Assembly (NCBI GenBank): GCA_030427205.1
Contig: JAUHXC010000012.1
Location: 62,001 to 126,000, forward strand
DNA: 64,000 nt
Source of the DNA: a bacterium
Lineage (GTDB): Bacteria > Myxococcota_A > Bradymonadia > UBA7976 > UBA1532
Direction of reading: 5' to 3'
Shown: piece after piece, positions 42,766 to 51,617 of the stretch
Numbering within the stretch: position 1 is the stretch's first letter
Layout: each line of letters starts with the position of its first letter
Program-made: the position numbers and the translations under genes
Notes under the pieces: model-generated
Databases searched by the model: none
Told to the model about the DNA's origin: nothing
Seen by the model: only the letters and a program-made list of their open reading frames with translations

Positions 42766-43658
42766 GGCGCCCGCCAGCGCAGGCCGACGCCCGCCAGACC
42801 CATGAAGAGCGGCAGGCCGGGCAGATCTTGATCGCCGAGGTCGTTCTGCGCTCGGCGCGGCCACAGGGCCAGATCGCCGGCGAGGCTGGCCTCGATGGCC
42901 CAGGTCTCGGCGATGGGCACCGCGTAGCCGATGCGCGCCTCGAAGAGCGGCGCCCCCGAGGCGTCCTCGACGCCCGCCTGCCCGTCGGTGCGCACCACGT
43001 CGACCCCGACGCCGATGCCCAGCCGCAGGTCGCCGAGCAGGATGTCGCCGGTGGCCATCGCGCCGAGGCCCACGCGCCAGACGTCCTTCGCGGCGCTCTG
43101 CCCGGTCAGGCCCGGATCGTAGAGCCCGCGCAGGCGCACCCCGGGGCAGATCCAGCCCAGCGCGATGCAACCCTCGACCCGGGCGCCGATCCAGCTGCCG
43201 ATGTCGTTGGTGGCGGCGCCGTCGATGCCCACGTCGAGCGTGATCGGGCGCACGGGCGGCGGCGGCGGACCGCGGCGGGCGGCGAGCAGCGGATCGATGA
43301 GATCGGCGCGGACCCAGGTCTCGATGAGCAGCGCGGCGGTGTCGACGTCGGGCACCGGCTGGAACGGGCCCTCGCCCTGGGCCACCCGCAGCCCGGCGGC
43401 GCCGGCCTCGACCCGCACGGCGATGGACGGGCAGCCGGGCGCCGGATCGGCGACGCCGCGCCGGGCGAGCGCCTCGCGCAGCTCGGGCATCGGCGCCGAC
43501 AGCGTCGCGCTGGGGGGGCAGGTTCGTGCGGAGGCCGACCCGCTCACGATGACCGCGCCGATGCAGGCCCAGCCGATGACGGCTGCGGCGCGGCTTCGGA
43601 TCGGCGGGCGGGCGGGCTTCACGGGGCGGCTCCAGGGGGTGACGGGCTCGCGGTTCAC
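42762..43658 (-). CDS. outer-membrane-like protein leading the sigma operon
   Basis: 298-residue secreted protein. Signal peptide ('AAAVIGWACIGAVIVSGSASA'), a mixed N-terminal domain with four cysteines, a Pro-rich linker ('RRGPPPPPVRP') and a beta-strand-rich C-terminal half ('GIDGAATNDIGSWIGARVEGCIALGWICPGVRL', 'LGIGVGVDVV', 'LFMGLAGVGLRWRAP'), consistent with a small outer-membrane barrel. First gene of a coupled outer-membrane/sigma/anti-sigma operon, so it may be the sensor or a target made under the same control. Family not recognised. Confidence 0.65.
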   Translation of the reverse strand: MNREPVTPWSRPVKPARPPIRSRAAAVIGWACIGAVIVSGSASARTCPPSATLSAPMPELREALARRGVADPAPGCPSIAVRVEAGAAGLRVAQGEGPFQPVPDVDTAALLIETWVRADLIDPLLAARRGPPPPPVRPITLDVGIDGAATNDIGSWIGARVEGCIALGWICPGVRLRGLYDPGLTGQSAAKDVWRVGLGAMATGDILLGDLRLGIGVGVDVVRTDGQAGVEDASGAPLFEARIGYAVPIAETWAIEASLAGDLALWPRRAQNDLGDQDLPGLPLFMGLAGVGLRWRAP

Positions 43659-43679
43659 GGGGTCTGTGCCCGGCCGCGC

Positions 43680-43691
43680 GCGATCCTTCGC
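43680..43691. repeat. left copy of a 12-bp inverted repeat flanking the patatin gene
   Basis: GCGATCCTTCGC, the exact reverse complement of the 12 bp at 45354-45365. A run of six T's follows at 43703-43708, with 'TCGGGTC' after it, as also occurs at the right side. Confidence 0.55.
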
Positions 43692-43722
43692 CGGCGGCCG
43701 TCTTTTTTCTCGGGTCCCGCCG

Positions 43723-45300
43723 TCAGCCGAGCGCGTCGGTGAACAGATCGCGGTTGTGCATGACCGTCCAGCAGGTCAGGTTGGCCAGCGCGTTGACCTG
43801 CACGTTGGTCAGCTCGACGATGTCGAGGGTGTTCTCACCGGCGGTCTTGTAGTTGGGGAACAGCTCGAGCGGCCCGTGGAAGAACACGTCGCTGTTGCCC
43901 TTGCGCACCGCGTCGTGCACCTCGCGGTGCAGCTGCTGCTCCCAGGCGGTCACCCGATCGTTGTAGACCCAGATCACGTCGACGGTCTGGCCGGCGGCGA
44001 CCCCCCACCAGTCGTTGGCGACGGTCGTCAGCTTCGATCGGGCGATGATCCCCTGCCCCGCGACGCGGGCCGCCTTCAACGTGTCGACGAGCGCGTGGAG
44101 CTGGCCCTGCTCGAAGACGTGGTTGTTCTGCAGCGCGGTGCCCGTATCGACGACCCGATAGCCGAAGAGCGCCGGCAGGTAGTCGTCGATGCCCTTCCAC
44201 TGGGTCGGGCGATTCTCGTCGAACGTCGGCTCGAGCCGGGTGCCGGTATTGACGAAGACGACGATGCGTTCGACCCCGCGCAGGATCAGCGGGATGATGC
44301 CGTAGTTCTCCAGGATGCCCCCGTCGCCGAGGGCGAAGGGCTGCGCCTTCTCGGGCGGCATCGGCCACAGCGGGCTCTGGGGCGCGAGCACGTCGAGGGC
44401 GTCGATGAGGTGATCGAGCTCCGCGTAGCCGGCGAAGGCCGAGCTGCTGACCCCGATGCTGTCGGCCAGGCACCAGCGATGCTGCGGCGCCGGCAGCTCG
44501 ACGACGCCGCCCTGCCCCACCGACTGCGGCGCGGCCCCGCCGAAGGCGAACGGCTCGACGTAGCCTCCGCCGACGGTGAGCTTCGAGCCCTTGCCCTTCT
44601 GATCGTAGAACGTCACGTCCATGCGCCGCGGGCTGCCGCTGTACATCGGGGTGAACTCGATGGCGACCGGCGACTCGCGCTTCAGCGGGGTCAGGCTCTT
44701 GGGGCCGATGATGCAGCCGTTGGCGATCCAGAACGGGCGGTTCGGCCGCGGGGTGACGAAGCGATGCCCCAGGCCCGGGTTGCGGCGCTGCACGTCGGCG
44801 ACCGCGGCGTCGTCGAGGGCGTAGTACGCGGTGTCGCTGCGATCGAAGAGCCCCAGCGGGGTGAGGAACTGGTCGCCGACGGCGTCGATCCACAATCGGC
44901 TGTCGTCGACCTCGTGATAGTACGTCCACAGCCGCGACTTGAGGCTGCGCGTCGCCAGATGACCCAGGCTGCCGTAGGGCAGGACGTCGAGGCTCTTGAG
45001 CGTGAGGCTGCCCGGCTCTTCCACCGGCCCGAGCAGCGTATCTTCGGGGTCGCGGCTGAAGAGCAGCGGCCCGCTCACCCATGTGCCACCCGACACCGCC
45101 GAGATGTAGCGCACCCGGTCGAGCAGGCCCAGCGCCCGCAAGCCCCGCAGCTGGCCGATGCCCGCCGCCATCGCCCGGGTCCCGCCACCGGAGAGGCAGA
45201 TGCCGGTATTGCCCGTGCGGTCGACGAGCGCGGTCGACGCCTCGGGGTAGCTCGGCGTCTCGCCGCTGACCCAGACGCGGGCCTTCAAGGTATCGGTCAT
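43723..45300 (-). CDS. patatin/cPLA2-like lipid acyl hydrolase
   Basis: 525-residue phospholipase-type hydrolase. Oxyanion glycine loop 'LSGGGTRAMAAGIGQL' (38-43), nucleophile in 'ISAVSGGTWVSG' (Ser70; the usual GxSxG has Ala before it, giving the cPLA2-like form), and the dyad Asp in 'LGDGGILENYGI'. Long inserts between these elements resemble group IV PLA2-like rather than short patatins. No signal peptide. Product would be a cytoplasmic or injected lipase; similar proteins can be toxins. It sits between T-rich intergenic stretches carrying 12-bp inverted repeats, divergent from the di-haem peroxidase gene. Catalytic residues intact. Confidence 0.82.
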   Translation of the reverse strand: MTDTLKARVWVSGETPSYPEASTALVDRTGNTGICLSGGGTRAMAAGIGQLRGLRALGLLDRVRYISAVSGGTWVSGPLLFSRDPEDTLLGPVEEPGSLTLKSLDVLPYGSLGHLATRSLKSRLWTYYHEVDDSRLWIDAVGDQFLTPLGLFDRSDTAYYALDDAAVADVQRRNPGLGHRFVTPRPNRPFWIANGCIIGPKSLTPLKRESPVAIEFTPMYSGSPRRMDVTFYDQKGKGSKLTVGGGYVEPFAFGGAAPQSVGQGGVVELPAPQHRWCLADSIGVSSSAFAGYAELDHLIDALDVLAPQSPLWPMPPEKAQPFALGDGGILENYGIIPLILRGVERIVVFVNTGTRLEPTFDENRPTQWKGIDDYLPALFGYRVVDTGTALQNNHVFEQGQLHALVDTLKAARVAGQGIIARSKLTTVANDWWGVAAGQTVDVIWVYNDRVTAWEQQLHREVHDAVRKGNSDVFFHGPLELFPNYKTAGENTLDIVELTNVQVNALANLTCWTVMHNRDLFTDALG

Positions 45301-45353
45301 GGGGCGGGCTCCGAGCGGGGCGACGTTTTTTTTCGGGTCGTGCGATCTTTTTT

Positions 45354-45365
45354 GCGAAGGATCGC
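45354..45365. repeat. right copy of a 12-bp inverted repeat flanking the patatin gene
   Basis: GCGAAGGATCGC, reverse complement of 43680-43691. It is preceded by runs of eight T's (45326-45333) and six T's (45348-45353), rare in this G+C-rich DNA. With GCGATC at 45342 it can also form a small local hairpin, so a terminator or regulatory role is an alternative to a mobile boundary. Confidence 0.5.
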
Positions 45366-45417
45366 CGACGACGCGGGCACGCACCTGTCGAACCCCAACG
45401 CTGCCTCGGAGGATGCC

Positions 45418-46674
45418 ATGCGCGCCGCGCGTTCCGCACTGATCTCGTCATTGATGTGTTCCGCCCTCGCCTTCGGCTGCGACGGCCCGCCGGACTTCGA
45501 GCGGCTCGGCGGGCTGACCGCCGACGACCTGCCGCCCTCGCCGACCAACGCCTGGGCCGACGACCCCGAGGCGGCGGTGCTCGGTCAGGCGCTGTTCTTC
45601 GATACCCGCATGAGCGCCGACGGCGAGGTGGGCTGTGTCTCGTGCCACGATCCGGACCACGCCTTCGCCGACCCGGACCAGTTCTCGATGGGCAGCTTCG
45701 CCCGGCTCGGCGGCCGTCACGCGCCGAGCCTGCTCAACGTGGCCTTCAACGAGTTCACCCTGTGGGACGGCCGCGCCGACTCGCTGTGGTCGCAGCCGAT
45801 CAAGGCCATCGAGGCCGAGCCCGAGGGCGACTTCAGCCGCACCGAACTGGCCCACTTCATCGCGTCGGAGTACAGCGCGGCCTACGTCGAGGTCTTCGGG
45901 CCGCTGCCCGATCTGAGCGGGCTGCCGTCGCGGGCCAAGCCGGGGGACGCCGCCTGGGCCGGCATGTCGGACAGCCAGCGGGACGCGGTCAATCGCATCG
46001 CGGCCAACGTCGGCAAAGCCATCGAGGCCTACGAGCGCAAGCTGCTGTGCGTCGATACCCGCTTCGATCGCTTCATGCTCGAGGGCGAGCCGCTCAGCGA
46101 GCGCGAGATGGACGGGGCGCGCAACTTCCTCGGCGGCGGTGACTGCGCCGACTGCCACAGCGGCCCGAACCTCACCGACGATCGCTTCCACAACCTCGGC
46201 CTCGATCACGGCGGCAACCCGGACTACGGCCGCGCGGAGGGCGTCGAAGCTTTGCTCGACGATCCCTTCAACGGCGTGGGTGACTACTCGGATGATCCCA
46301 GCTTCGGCGCGCGGCGGCTGGCCGAGGTGGCCCTGGGGCGCTCGGCGGACGTGGGCGCCTTCAAGACCCCCAACCTGCGCGGCGTCGGCCAGCGGGATCG
46401 CTTCGGGCACCTGGGCCACGAGACGGACCTCGCCGACTGGATCGACGACGTCTACGACCGCCCGGGGGGCCGCGGCGGACGGGGCGGGCGCGGCGGCAAC
46501 GGCGGCAACGGCGGCAACGGCAATGACTTCGTCGGCCAGCTCTCGCCCGACTTCCCCAACGGCGGCGGCAACGAAGACGCGATGGCGGCCTTCCTGCGTA
46601 CGCTCGACTGCCCGCCGCTGCCCGAGCATCTGCTCGAGGCGCCCGATCCCTCCGAGCTGCCCGGCGCGCGCTGA
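45418..46674 (+). CDS. di-haem cytochrome c peroxidase/MauG-like
   Basis: 418-residue periplasmic di-haem protein. Lipoprotein-type signal ending at Cys21 ('LAFGC'), two haem c motifs 'CVSCH' (73-77) and 'CADCH' (243-247), 'LFFDTRMSADG', 'RHAPSLLNVAFNEFTLWDGRADSL', and 'GAFKTPNLRGVGQRDRFGH', the standard CCP/MauG landmarks. A Gly-rich loop ('GGRGGRGGRGGNGGNGGNG') interrupts the C-terminal domain. Reduces hydrogen peroxide or matures a protein radical. ATG at 45418 has GGAGG eight bases upstream. Divergent from the patatin gene. Confidence 0.9.
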   Translation: MRAARSALISSLMCSALAFGCDGPPDFERLGGLTADDLPPSPTNAWADDPEAAVLGQALFFDTRMSADGEVGCVSCHDPDHAFADPDQFSMGSFARLGGRHAPSLLNVAFNEFTLWDGRADSLWSQPIKAIEAEPEGDFSRTELAHFIASEYSAAYVEVFGPLPDLSGLPSRAKPGDAAWAGMSDSQRDAVNRIAANVGKAIEAYERKLLCVDTRFDRFMLEGEPLSEREMDGARNFLGGGDCADCHSGPNLTDDRFHNLGLDHGGNPDYGRAEGVEALLDDPFNGVGDYSDDPSFGARRLAEVALGRSADVGAFKTPNLRGVGQRDRFGHLGHETDLADWIDDVYDRPGGRGGRGGRGGNGGNGGNGNDFVGQLSPDFPNGGGNEDAMAAFLRTLDCPPLPEHLLEAPDPSELPGAR

Positions 46675-46720
46675 CCGGCACCCACCCGATCGCTTCCCGC
46701 CGCGGGCCCGAGCCGCCCTG

Positions 46721-46751
46721 CTGTCACCGTGAGCTGTCATCCCGCTGTCAT
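46721..46751 (+). promoter_or_regulatory. possible Pho box upstream of the EG-repeat lipoprotein
   Basis: Three direct copies of CTGTCA(C/T): 46721, 46734 and 46745. The last two are exactly 11 bp apart (7-bp repeat, 4-bp spacer), the classic PhoB box spacing. TGTAAT (46757-46762) and TAGAGT (46785-46790) downstream are possible -10 elements; neither is at the usual 10-bp offset. If real, phosphate starvation would induce the lipoprotein at 46821. Confidence 0.4.
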
Positions 46752-46820
46752 GTCCGTGTAATCGCCCGCGGTCGCGGGATGTCATAGAGTCCCGGGCACA
46801 CGGCAACAGGGAAGAATCAC

Positions 46821-47546
<726 letters not shown>

Positions 47547-47553
47547 CCGCCCC

Positions 47554-48252
47554 CTACCCCGCCCGCCGGGCGTGCCATCCGTGCATGTGCAGCATGCGGC
47601 ACATGTGGGTCACCTGCTCGAAGCCCGCCGCGCCGATCAAGGCGCTGACCTCGCCCACCGACTGCAGCGCGACGTCGCGACCCAGCGACGTCCAGTAGTC
47701 GGCCCGCGCGCTCTCGTCCATACCGCACAACGCCAACCCGGGATCAAAGAGCCGCACCATGGCCGGCCAGTCGGCCTCGGCCTTCGAGCCGGCGATGTCG
47801 GCGGCGACGAGGTGACCGCCGGGCGCGAGGCGGGCAGCGATGTCGGCGAAGAAGGCCTGCCGGCTGCCGGGCTCGACGAGAAAATGCGAGACGAAGTGCG
47901 CCACCGCGGCGTCGTGCGGCGGACCGGCGGGCAGCGTCGGCACGACGCCCTCGTGCAGCGTGCAGCGCTCGCCGATGCCGGCTTCGGCGATGCGGGCGCG
48001 GCAGATCTCGAGCATGGGCGCCGACGGCTCGACCACGGTGAACCGCCAGCTCGGGAACGCCGCGGCGAGGTACATCAGCTCCGAGCCGGTGCCGGCGCCC
48101 ACCGACATCACCCGCGCGCCGTCGGGCAGATCGGCCAGCGCGAGCCGGGTGAGCAGGTGCAGCGCGCCTTTGAGCGGGCTCATGGGCGCGAACATGCCGT
48201 CGTACTTCGCGGCGCGCTCGGCGTCGAAGGTGAACTCTCGGGTACGGGCCAT
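47554..48252 (-). CDS. class I SAM-dependent methyltransferase
   Basis: 232-residue methyltransferase. SAM-binding motif I 'RVMSVGAGTGSELMYLA', acidic motif II 'FTVVEPSAPMLEICRARI', and post-motif 'HDAAVAHFVSHFL'; a Gly-Gly turn 'LAPGGHLVAADIAG' marks motif IV-V. C-terminal end 'CRMLHMHGWHARRAG' is basic and Met/His-rich. No neighbours indicate a substrate; small-molecule or quinone-like methylation is possible. ATG at 48252. It converges with the EG-repeat lipoprotein gene 7 bp away. Confidence 0.85.
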   Translation of the reverse strand: MARTREFTFDAERAAKYDGMFAPMSPLKGALHLLTRLALADLPDGARVMSVGAGTGSELMYLAAAFPSWRFTVVEPSAPMLEICRARIAEAGIGERCTLHEGVVPTLPAGPPHDAAVAHFVSHFLVEPGSRQAFFADIAARLAPGGHLVAADIAGSKAEADWPAMVRLFDPGLALCGMDESARADYWTSLGRDVALQSVGEVSALIGAAGFEQVTHMCRMLHMHGWHARRAG

Positions 48253-48328
48253 GGGGATCTCCGGTTCCAGGGGGGTCGCAGGCGCGGCGCAGACCATAGC
48301 GCGCCTTCGGCCTGCATCGTCGATGGCA

Positions 48329-51300
48329 TCAGCGGGCATCGCACTCGGCCTCGGCCGATGGCAGGCACGCGCCGTCGCACGCGCCCACCGGCTCGCCGTC
48401 GGCGGTGCAGGCGAACACGACCGACGGGTTGACGGTGTCGGCCTGCCCGTCGGCGTCGACGAAGCGCACCACCAGCTGGCGAGAGATACCCTGCGGCCCG
48501 AACTCGGCCGGACGCACCTCGGCGGCGAGCGCATCCCAGGGGATCTCGGCCGCGAAGCGCCCCGGCGCAATCTCTTCGAAGTGCGCGACCCGCGCGGTCG
48601 GCGCCCGGGTCTCGGCGATATACCACGCCGCGCCGCGCGCGCCGCCCGCCGGGCTCTCGACCTCCACGCTGATGGTCGCCGGGCGCCCGGGTACGATCGG
48701 CTCGGGGCTCACCGTCAGCGATGTGATGGTGATGCCCGGGGGCCGCTGCGGCCGAGGCGGCGGCTCCAGCACCCGCACCAGGCGGACGCCCGCGTCGTAC
48801 ATCCGTTGGTCGGCCTGTACGAAGGTGCGAAACGCCGACCGGCAGTCGTTGGGGCCCGTTCGATAGCCGCCGCCGCGCAGGACCCGACCGCCGCCCCAGG
48901 GCAGCGCTATGCGATCGACCGCCGGATCGGCCGGCGGCGGGTCGAGGTAGGGGCCGTAGCGATCGTGGGTCCACTCCCAGACGTTGCCGTGCACGTCTTC
49001 GAGGCCCCACGGGTGCGACGGGCGGCCGGGGGTCTGCCGGGTCGCCACCGGCTCGGGGTGGCAGCGCGCCTCGTCGAGCAGCATCCAGCCCACCGCGTCG
49101 CCGTCACTGTTGGCCCGGCCCGACCAGAACCGGCTGTCGGTGCCCGCGCGGGCGGCCTTCTCCCACTCGGCCTCGGTCGGCAACCGATAGCCGTCGCAGT
49201 CCGCGTCGAGCGCCATCAGATCGAGCCCGTCCTCTTCGTCGCAGCCATCGGCGAGGGCTCGGCGGCAGCCCGGCGGCCCGTCTTCGCAGACGCACCCCTG
49301 CCCTTCACACTGCGCCGGCGCAGGCGGTGAACAGCCGCCGGACGGCTCGGCGATGCAGCGTTCGACCAGATCCTGGCTGTAGCACGGCCTCAGCCCCTCT
49401 CTCAGCGAGCGGGCATTGGCGTACCAGACCGCGTCGTACCAGCTCACCTGCTCCACCGGGCACAGCGGGCCGGCGCACCGTCGATGCGCGTCGGGGTGTG
49501 ACGGCCCGTGAAACGACGGGTCGGCGTCGGCGATCGCCGTCCACTCGGCGCGGGTGACCTCCGTGCGCCCGATCAAGAAAGGTCGCCGGATGTCGACGTC
49601 CTGCGCGGGCCCTTCGTCGGGGTAGCGTCGGCCGACCTCGTCGACCGGGCTGCCCATCATGAAGCCTCCGGCCGGCACGTAGACGAACCCGCTGGGGATC
49701 ACCACGTCGTCCTCGGGCGGCGCGCCGTTGCACGGGGGCACCGGGTCGTCGTTGTCGTCGCCGCAGCGCACCTCGGCGCAGCCCTCGTCGCTGCGGCCGT
49801 CCAGATCGTCGTCCACCGCGTCGCAGCCCACCTCGCACGCCGCGTCCAACCGGTCGACGCAGATCCCGTCGCAGGCGCCGACCGGCTGACCGCCCACCGC
49901 GCAGCGGGCCGTCAGCGTCGTGCGCGCGATGTCGCCGCGGCCGGTGGCGTCGGAGAAGCGCGCCACGAGGATGACCAGCCCGCCGGCCGGCCCGAAGCTG
50001 GCCGGCGCGATGGCGTTGACCGCCTCCCAGCTCACCGTCGCTTCGAAGACGCCGCCGCCGACGTCTTCGAAGCGGGCGATCTCGAGCGCCGGGCTGCGGG
50101 TCTCGGTGCCGACGGCATAGACCGCGCCCGTCAGCGGACCGTCGCCCGCGACGCCCACCGAGAGCGTCGCTTGCTCGCCGGGCAGCAGCGACGCCGGCTC
50201 GACGAGCAAAGGGCCCATCTCGGGCGCGGGCGTCGCGTCGACGGTGGGCACCGAGCGGGCCAGACGCAGGCCGACGCTGCGCCCGCGCTGATCGGGCAAC
50301 AGCCCGTCGTGATGGGCGATGCGGACGTCGCTGCGGCGGCTGGTCCACGCGCCGCCGCGTACCGCCCGCCGACTCAGGCGAGGCAGCAGCTGCGGGTCGC
50401 GCATCGGGATGGCCGGCGGCGGATCGGGGTGCGGGCCGTGCACGTCGGCGACCCACTCGGCGACGTTGCCCTGCACGTCGAAGAGCCCGAACGGATGCGC
50501 GAGCCGACTGCGCGGCGGCTCGGCCACGCCGTGGGTCCGATCGTCGGCGTTCTCGTCGAACCAGTCGACCTCCGCCGCGCCGACCGGGCTGTCGCCCGTC
50601 CACCACGCGGTCTCGGCGCCGGCCCGAGCGGCGCGGACCCACTCGGCGCTCGTCGGCAGGCGATAGCCGGTGCAGCCCGGCTCGACGTCGCCGAAGCGAC
50701 CCAGCCGCTCGGCGTCGCAGTCGGCGGCGTGGTTGCATGTGCTCTCGCCGGGTGGACAGCCGCCCCCCAGATCGTCGACGCACGCCGCCAGACCGCCCGC
50801 CCGATCGAGGTCGTAGCACGGCTCGAGCCCGTGGACCCGCGACAGCGCGTTGGCGAACCACAGCCCGTCGAGCCAGCTCACCCGCTCGACCGGGCACGGC
50901 GCGCCGTCGGTCTCGCAGAAGCGGCCATCGGCCCCGTCGAAGTAGCTCGGCAGCGGGTGTTCGGCGCCCAGCACGTCGCGCCAATCGTCGGCGCTGAGCT
51001 CGGTGCGCATCAGCAGGAAGGGACGGGTGACCTCGGCCGGCTGGCGCGGCCCTTCGAGGCCCGCCACCCGACCCGGCTCGTCGTCGGCGCTGCCGAGCAC
51101 GAGCGGGCCGGCGGGGATGTAGGCCATGCCATGGGGCAGCTCGATCCCATCGGACCCGTTGCACGGCGGCTCGGGTTCGCCGCGACACATCCGAGCGGGG
51201 CAGCCGCGGGCGATGCCGTCGGGCCCGTCGCAGTCGGGCGGAGGGCCCATGTCGGGCCGAGGGCCCATGTCGGGCCGAGGCGCCATGTCGGCGATGGCAT

Positions 51301-51541
51301 CCATGGCACCCATGGTATCGGTGGCATCAGGCATGGCGCCCATGGCATCGATGGCATCAGGCATGACATCCATGGCATCGGCCGCATCAGACATGGCATC
51401 AACCGGCGACCCGTCGAGCGCGCCGAGCCCCAGGTCGGGCAGGGCCGGCGCCTCGACGCAGCCGCCGATGCCCAGGAGCAGCGCGCACAGGGCCGGGTGG
51501 CTACTCAGCGCGCGGGCGGTCAATGAACGGGCGAGCACCAT
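48329..51541 (-). CDS. lipoprotein with two SUMF1/FGE-like domains
   Basis: 1070-residue lipoprotein (lipobox 'GIGGC', Cys28; GGAGG Shine-Dalgarno before ATG 51541). After an Asp/Ala/Met low-complexity region (45-105) come two SUMF1-type domains at roughly 138-410 and 620-930, each with 'RTELSADDW'/'RTEVTRAEW', 'RLPTSAEWVRAARAG'/'RLPTEAEWEKAARAG', 'FDVQGNVAEWVADVHG'/'EDVHGNVWEWTHDRYG' and 'GGAW'/'GGGY'. Each is followed by an immunoglobulin-like domain and a Cys-rich 'ACDGxC' ending. The two catalytic cysteines of true formylglycine-generating enzyme are absent: the motif reads GGAWTSRRSDV in the first copy and GGGYRTGPNDC in the second. So it is probably a surface binding protein, not an FGE. 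Confidence 0.85.
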   Translation of the reverse strand: MVLARSLTARALSSHPALCALLLGIGGCVEAPALPDLGLGALDGSPVDAMSDAADAMDVMPDAIDAMGAMPDATDTMGAMDAIADMAPRPDMGPRPDMGPPPDCDGPDGIARGCPARMCRGEPEPPCNGSDGIELPHGMAYIPAGPLVLGSADDEPGRVAGLEGPRQPAEVTRPFLLMRTELSADDWRDVLGAEHPLPSYFDGADGRFCETDGAPCPVERVSWLDGLWFANALSRVHGLEPCYDLDRAGGLAACVDDLGGGCPPGESTCNHAADCDAERLGRFGDVEPGCTGYRLPTSAEWVRAARAGAETAWWTGDSPVGAAEVDWFDENADDRTHGVAEPPRSRLAHPFGLFDVQGNVAEWVADVHGPHPDPPPAIPMRDPQLLPRLSRRAVRGGAWTSRRSDVRIAHHDGLLPDQRGRSVGLRLARSVPTVDATPAPEMGPLLVEPASLLPGEQATLSVGVAGDGPLTGAVYAVGTETRSPALEIARFEDVGGGVFEATVSWEAVNAIAPASFGPAGGLVILVARFSDATGRGDIARTTLTARCAVGGQPVGACDGICVDRLDAACEVGCDAVDDDLDGRSDEGCAEVRCGDDNDDPVPPCNGAPPEDDVVIPSGFVYVPAGGFMMGSPVDEVGRRYPDEGPAQDVDIRRPFLIGRTEVTRAEWTAIADADPSFHGPSHPDAHRRCAGPLCPVEQVSWYDAVWYANARSLREGLRPCYSQDLVERCIAEPSGGCSPPAPAQCEGQGCVCEDGPPGCRRALADGCDEEDGLDLMALDADCDGYRLPTEAEWEKAARAGTDSRFWSGRANSDGDAVGWMLLDEARCHPEPVATRQTPGRPSHPWGLEDVHGNVWEWTHDRYGPYLDPPPADPAVDRIALPWGGGRVLRGGGYRTGPNDCRSAFRTFVQADQRMYDAGVRLVRVLEPPPRPQRPPGITITSLTVSPEPIVPGRPATISVEVESPAGGARGAAWYIAETRAPTARVAHFEEIAPGRFAAEIPWDALAAEVRPAEFGPQGISRQLVVRFVDADGQADTVNPSVVFACTADGEPVGACDGACLPSAEAECDAR

Positions 51542-51617
51542 CGACAGACCTCCGGTCTTGCCTGTCGACGGTAGATCGCGGAGAGGCCGGCGTCGAGGCT
51601 CCTCCCCGCGCGTTCCC

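Noticed and set aside
43680..45365. Transposon carrying the patatin gene
   Set aside because: No transposase, target-site duplication or longer terminal repeat; kept only as a finding to check.
43165..45417. 1169-codon plus-strand frame upstream of the peroxidase
   Set aside because: Only the segment from 45418 has signal peptide and haem motifs; upstream is antisense to the patatin and outer-membrane-like genes.
48329..51541. Formylglycine-generating enzyme (sulfatase activator)
   Set aside because: The catalytic cysteine pair is missing in both domains and no sulfatase is adjacent.
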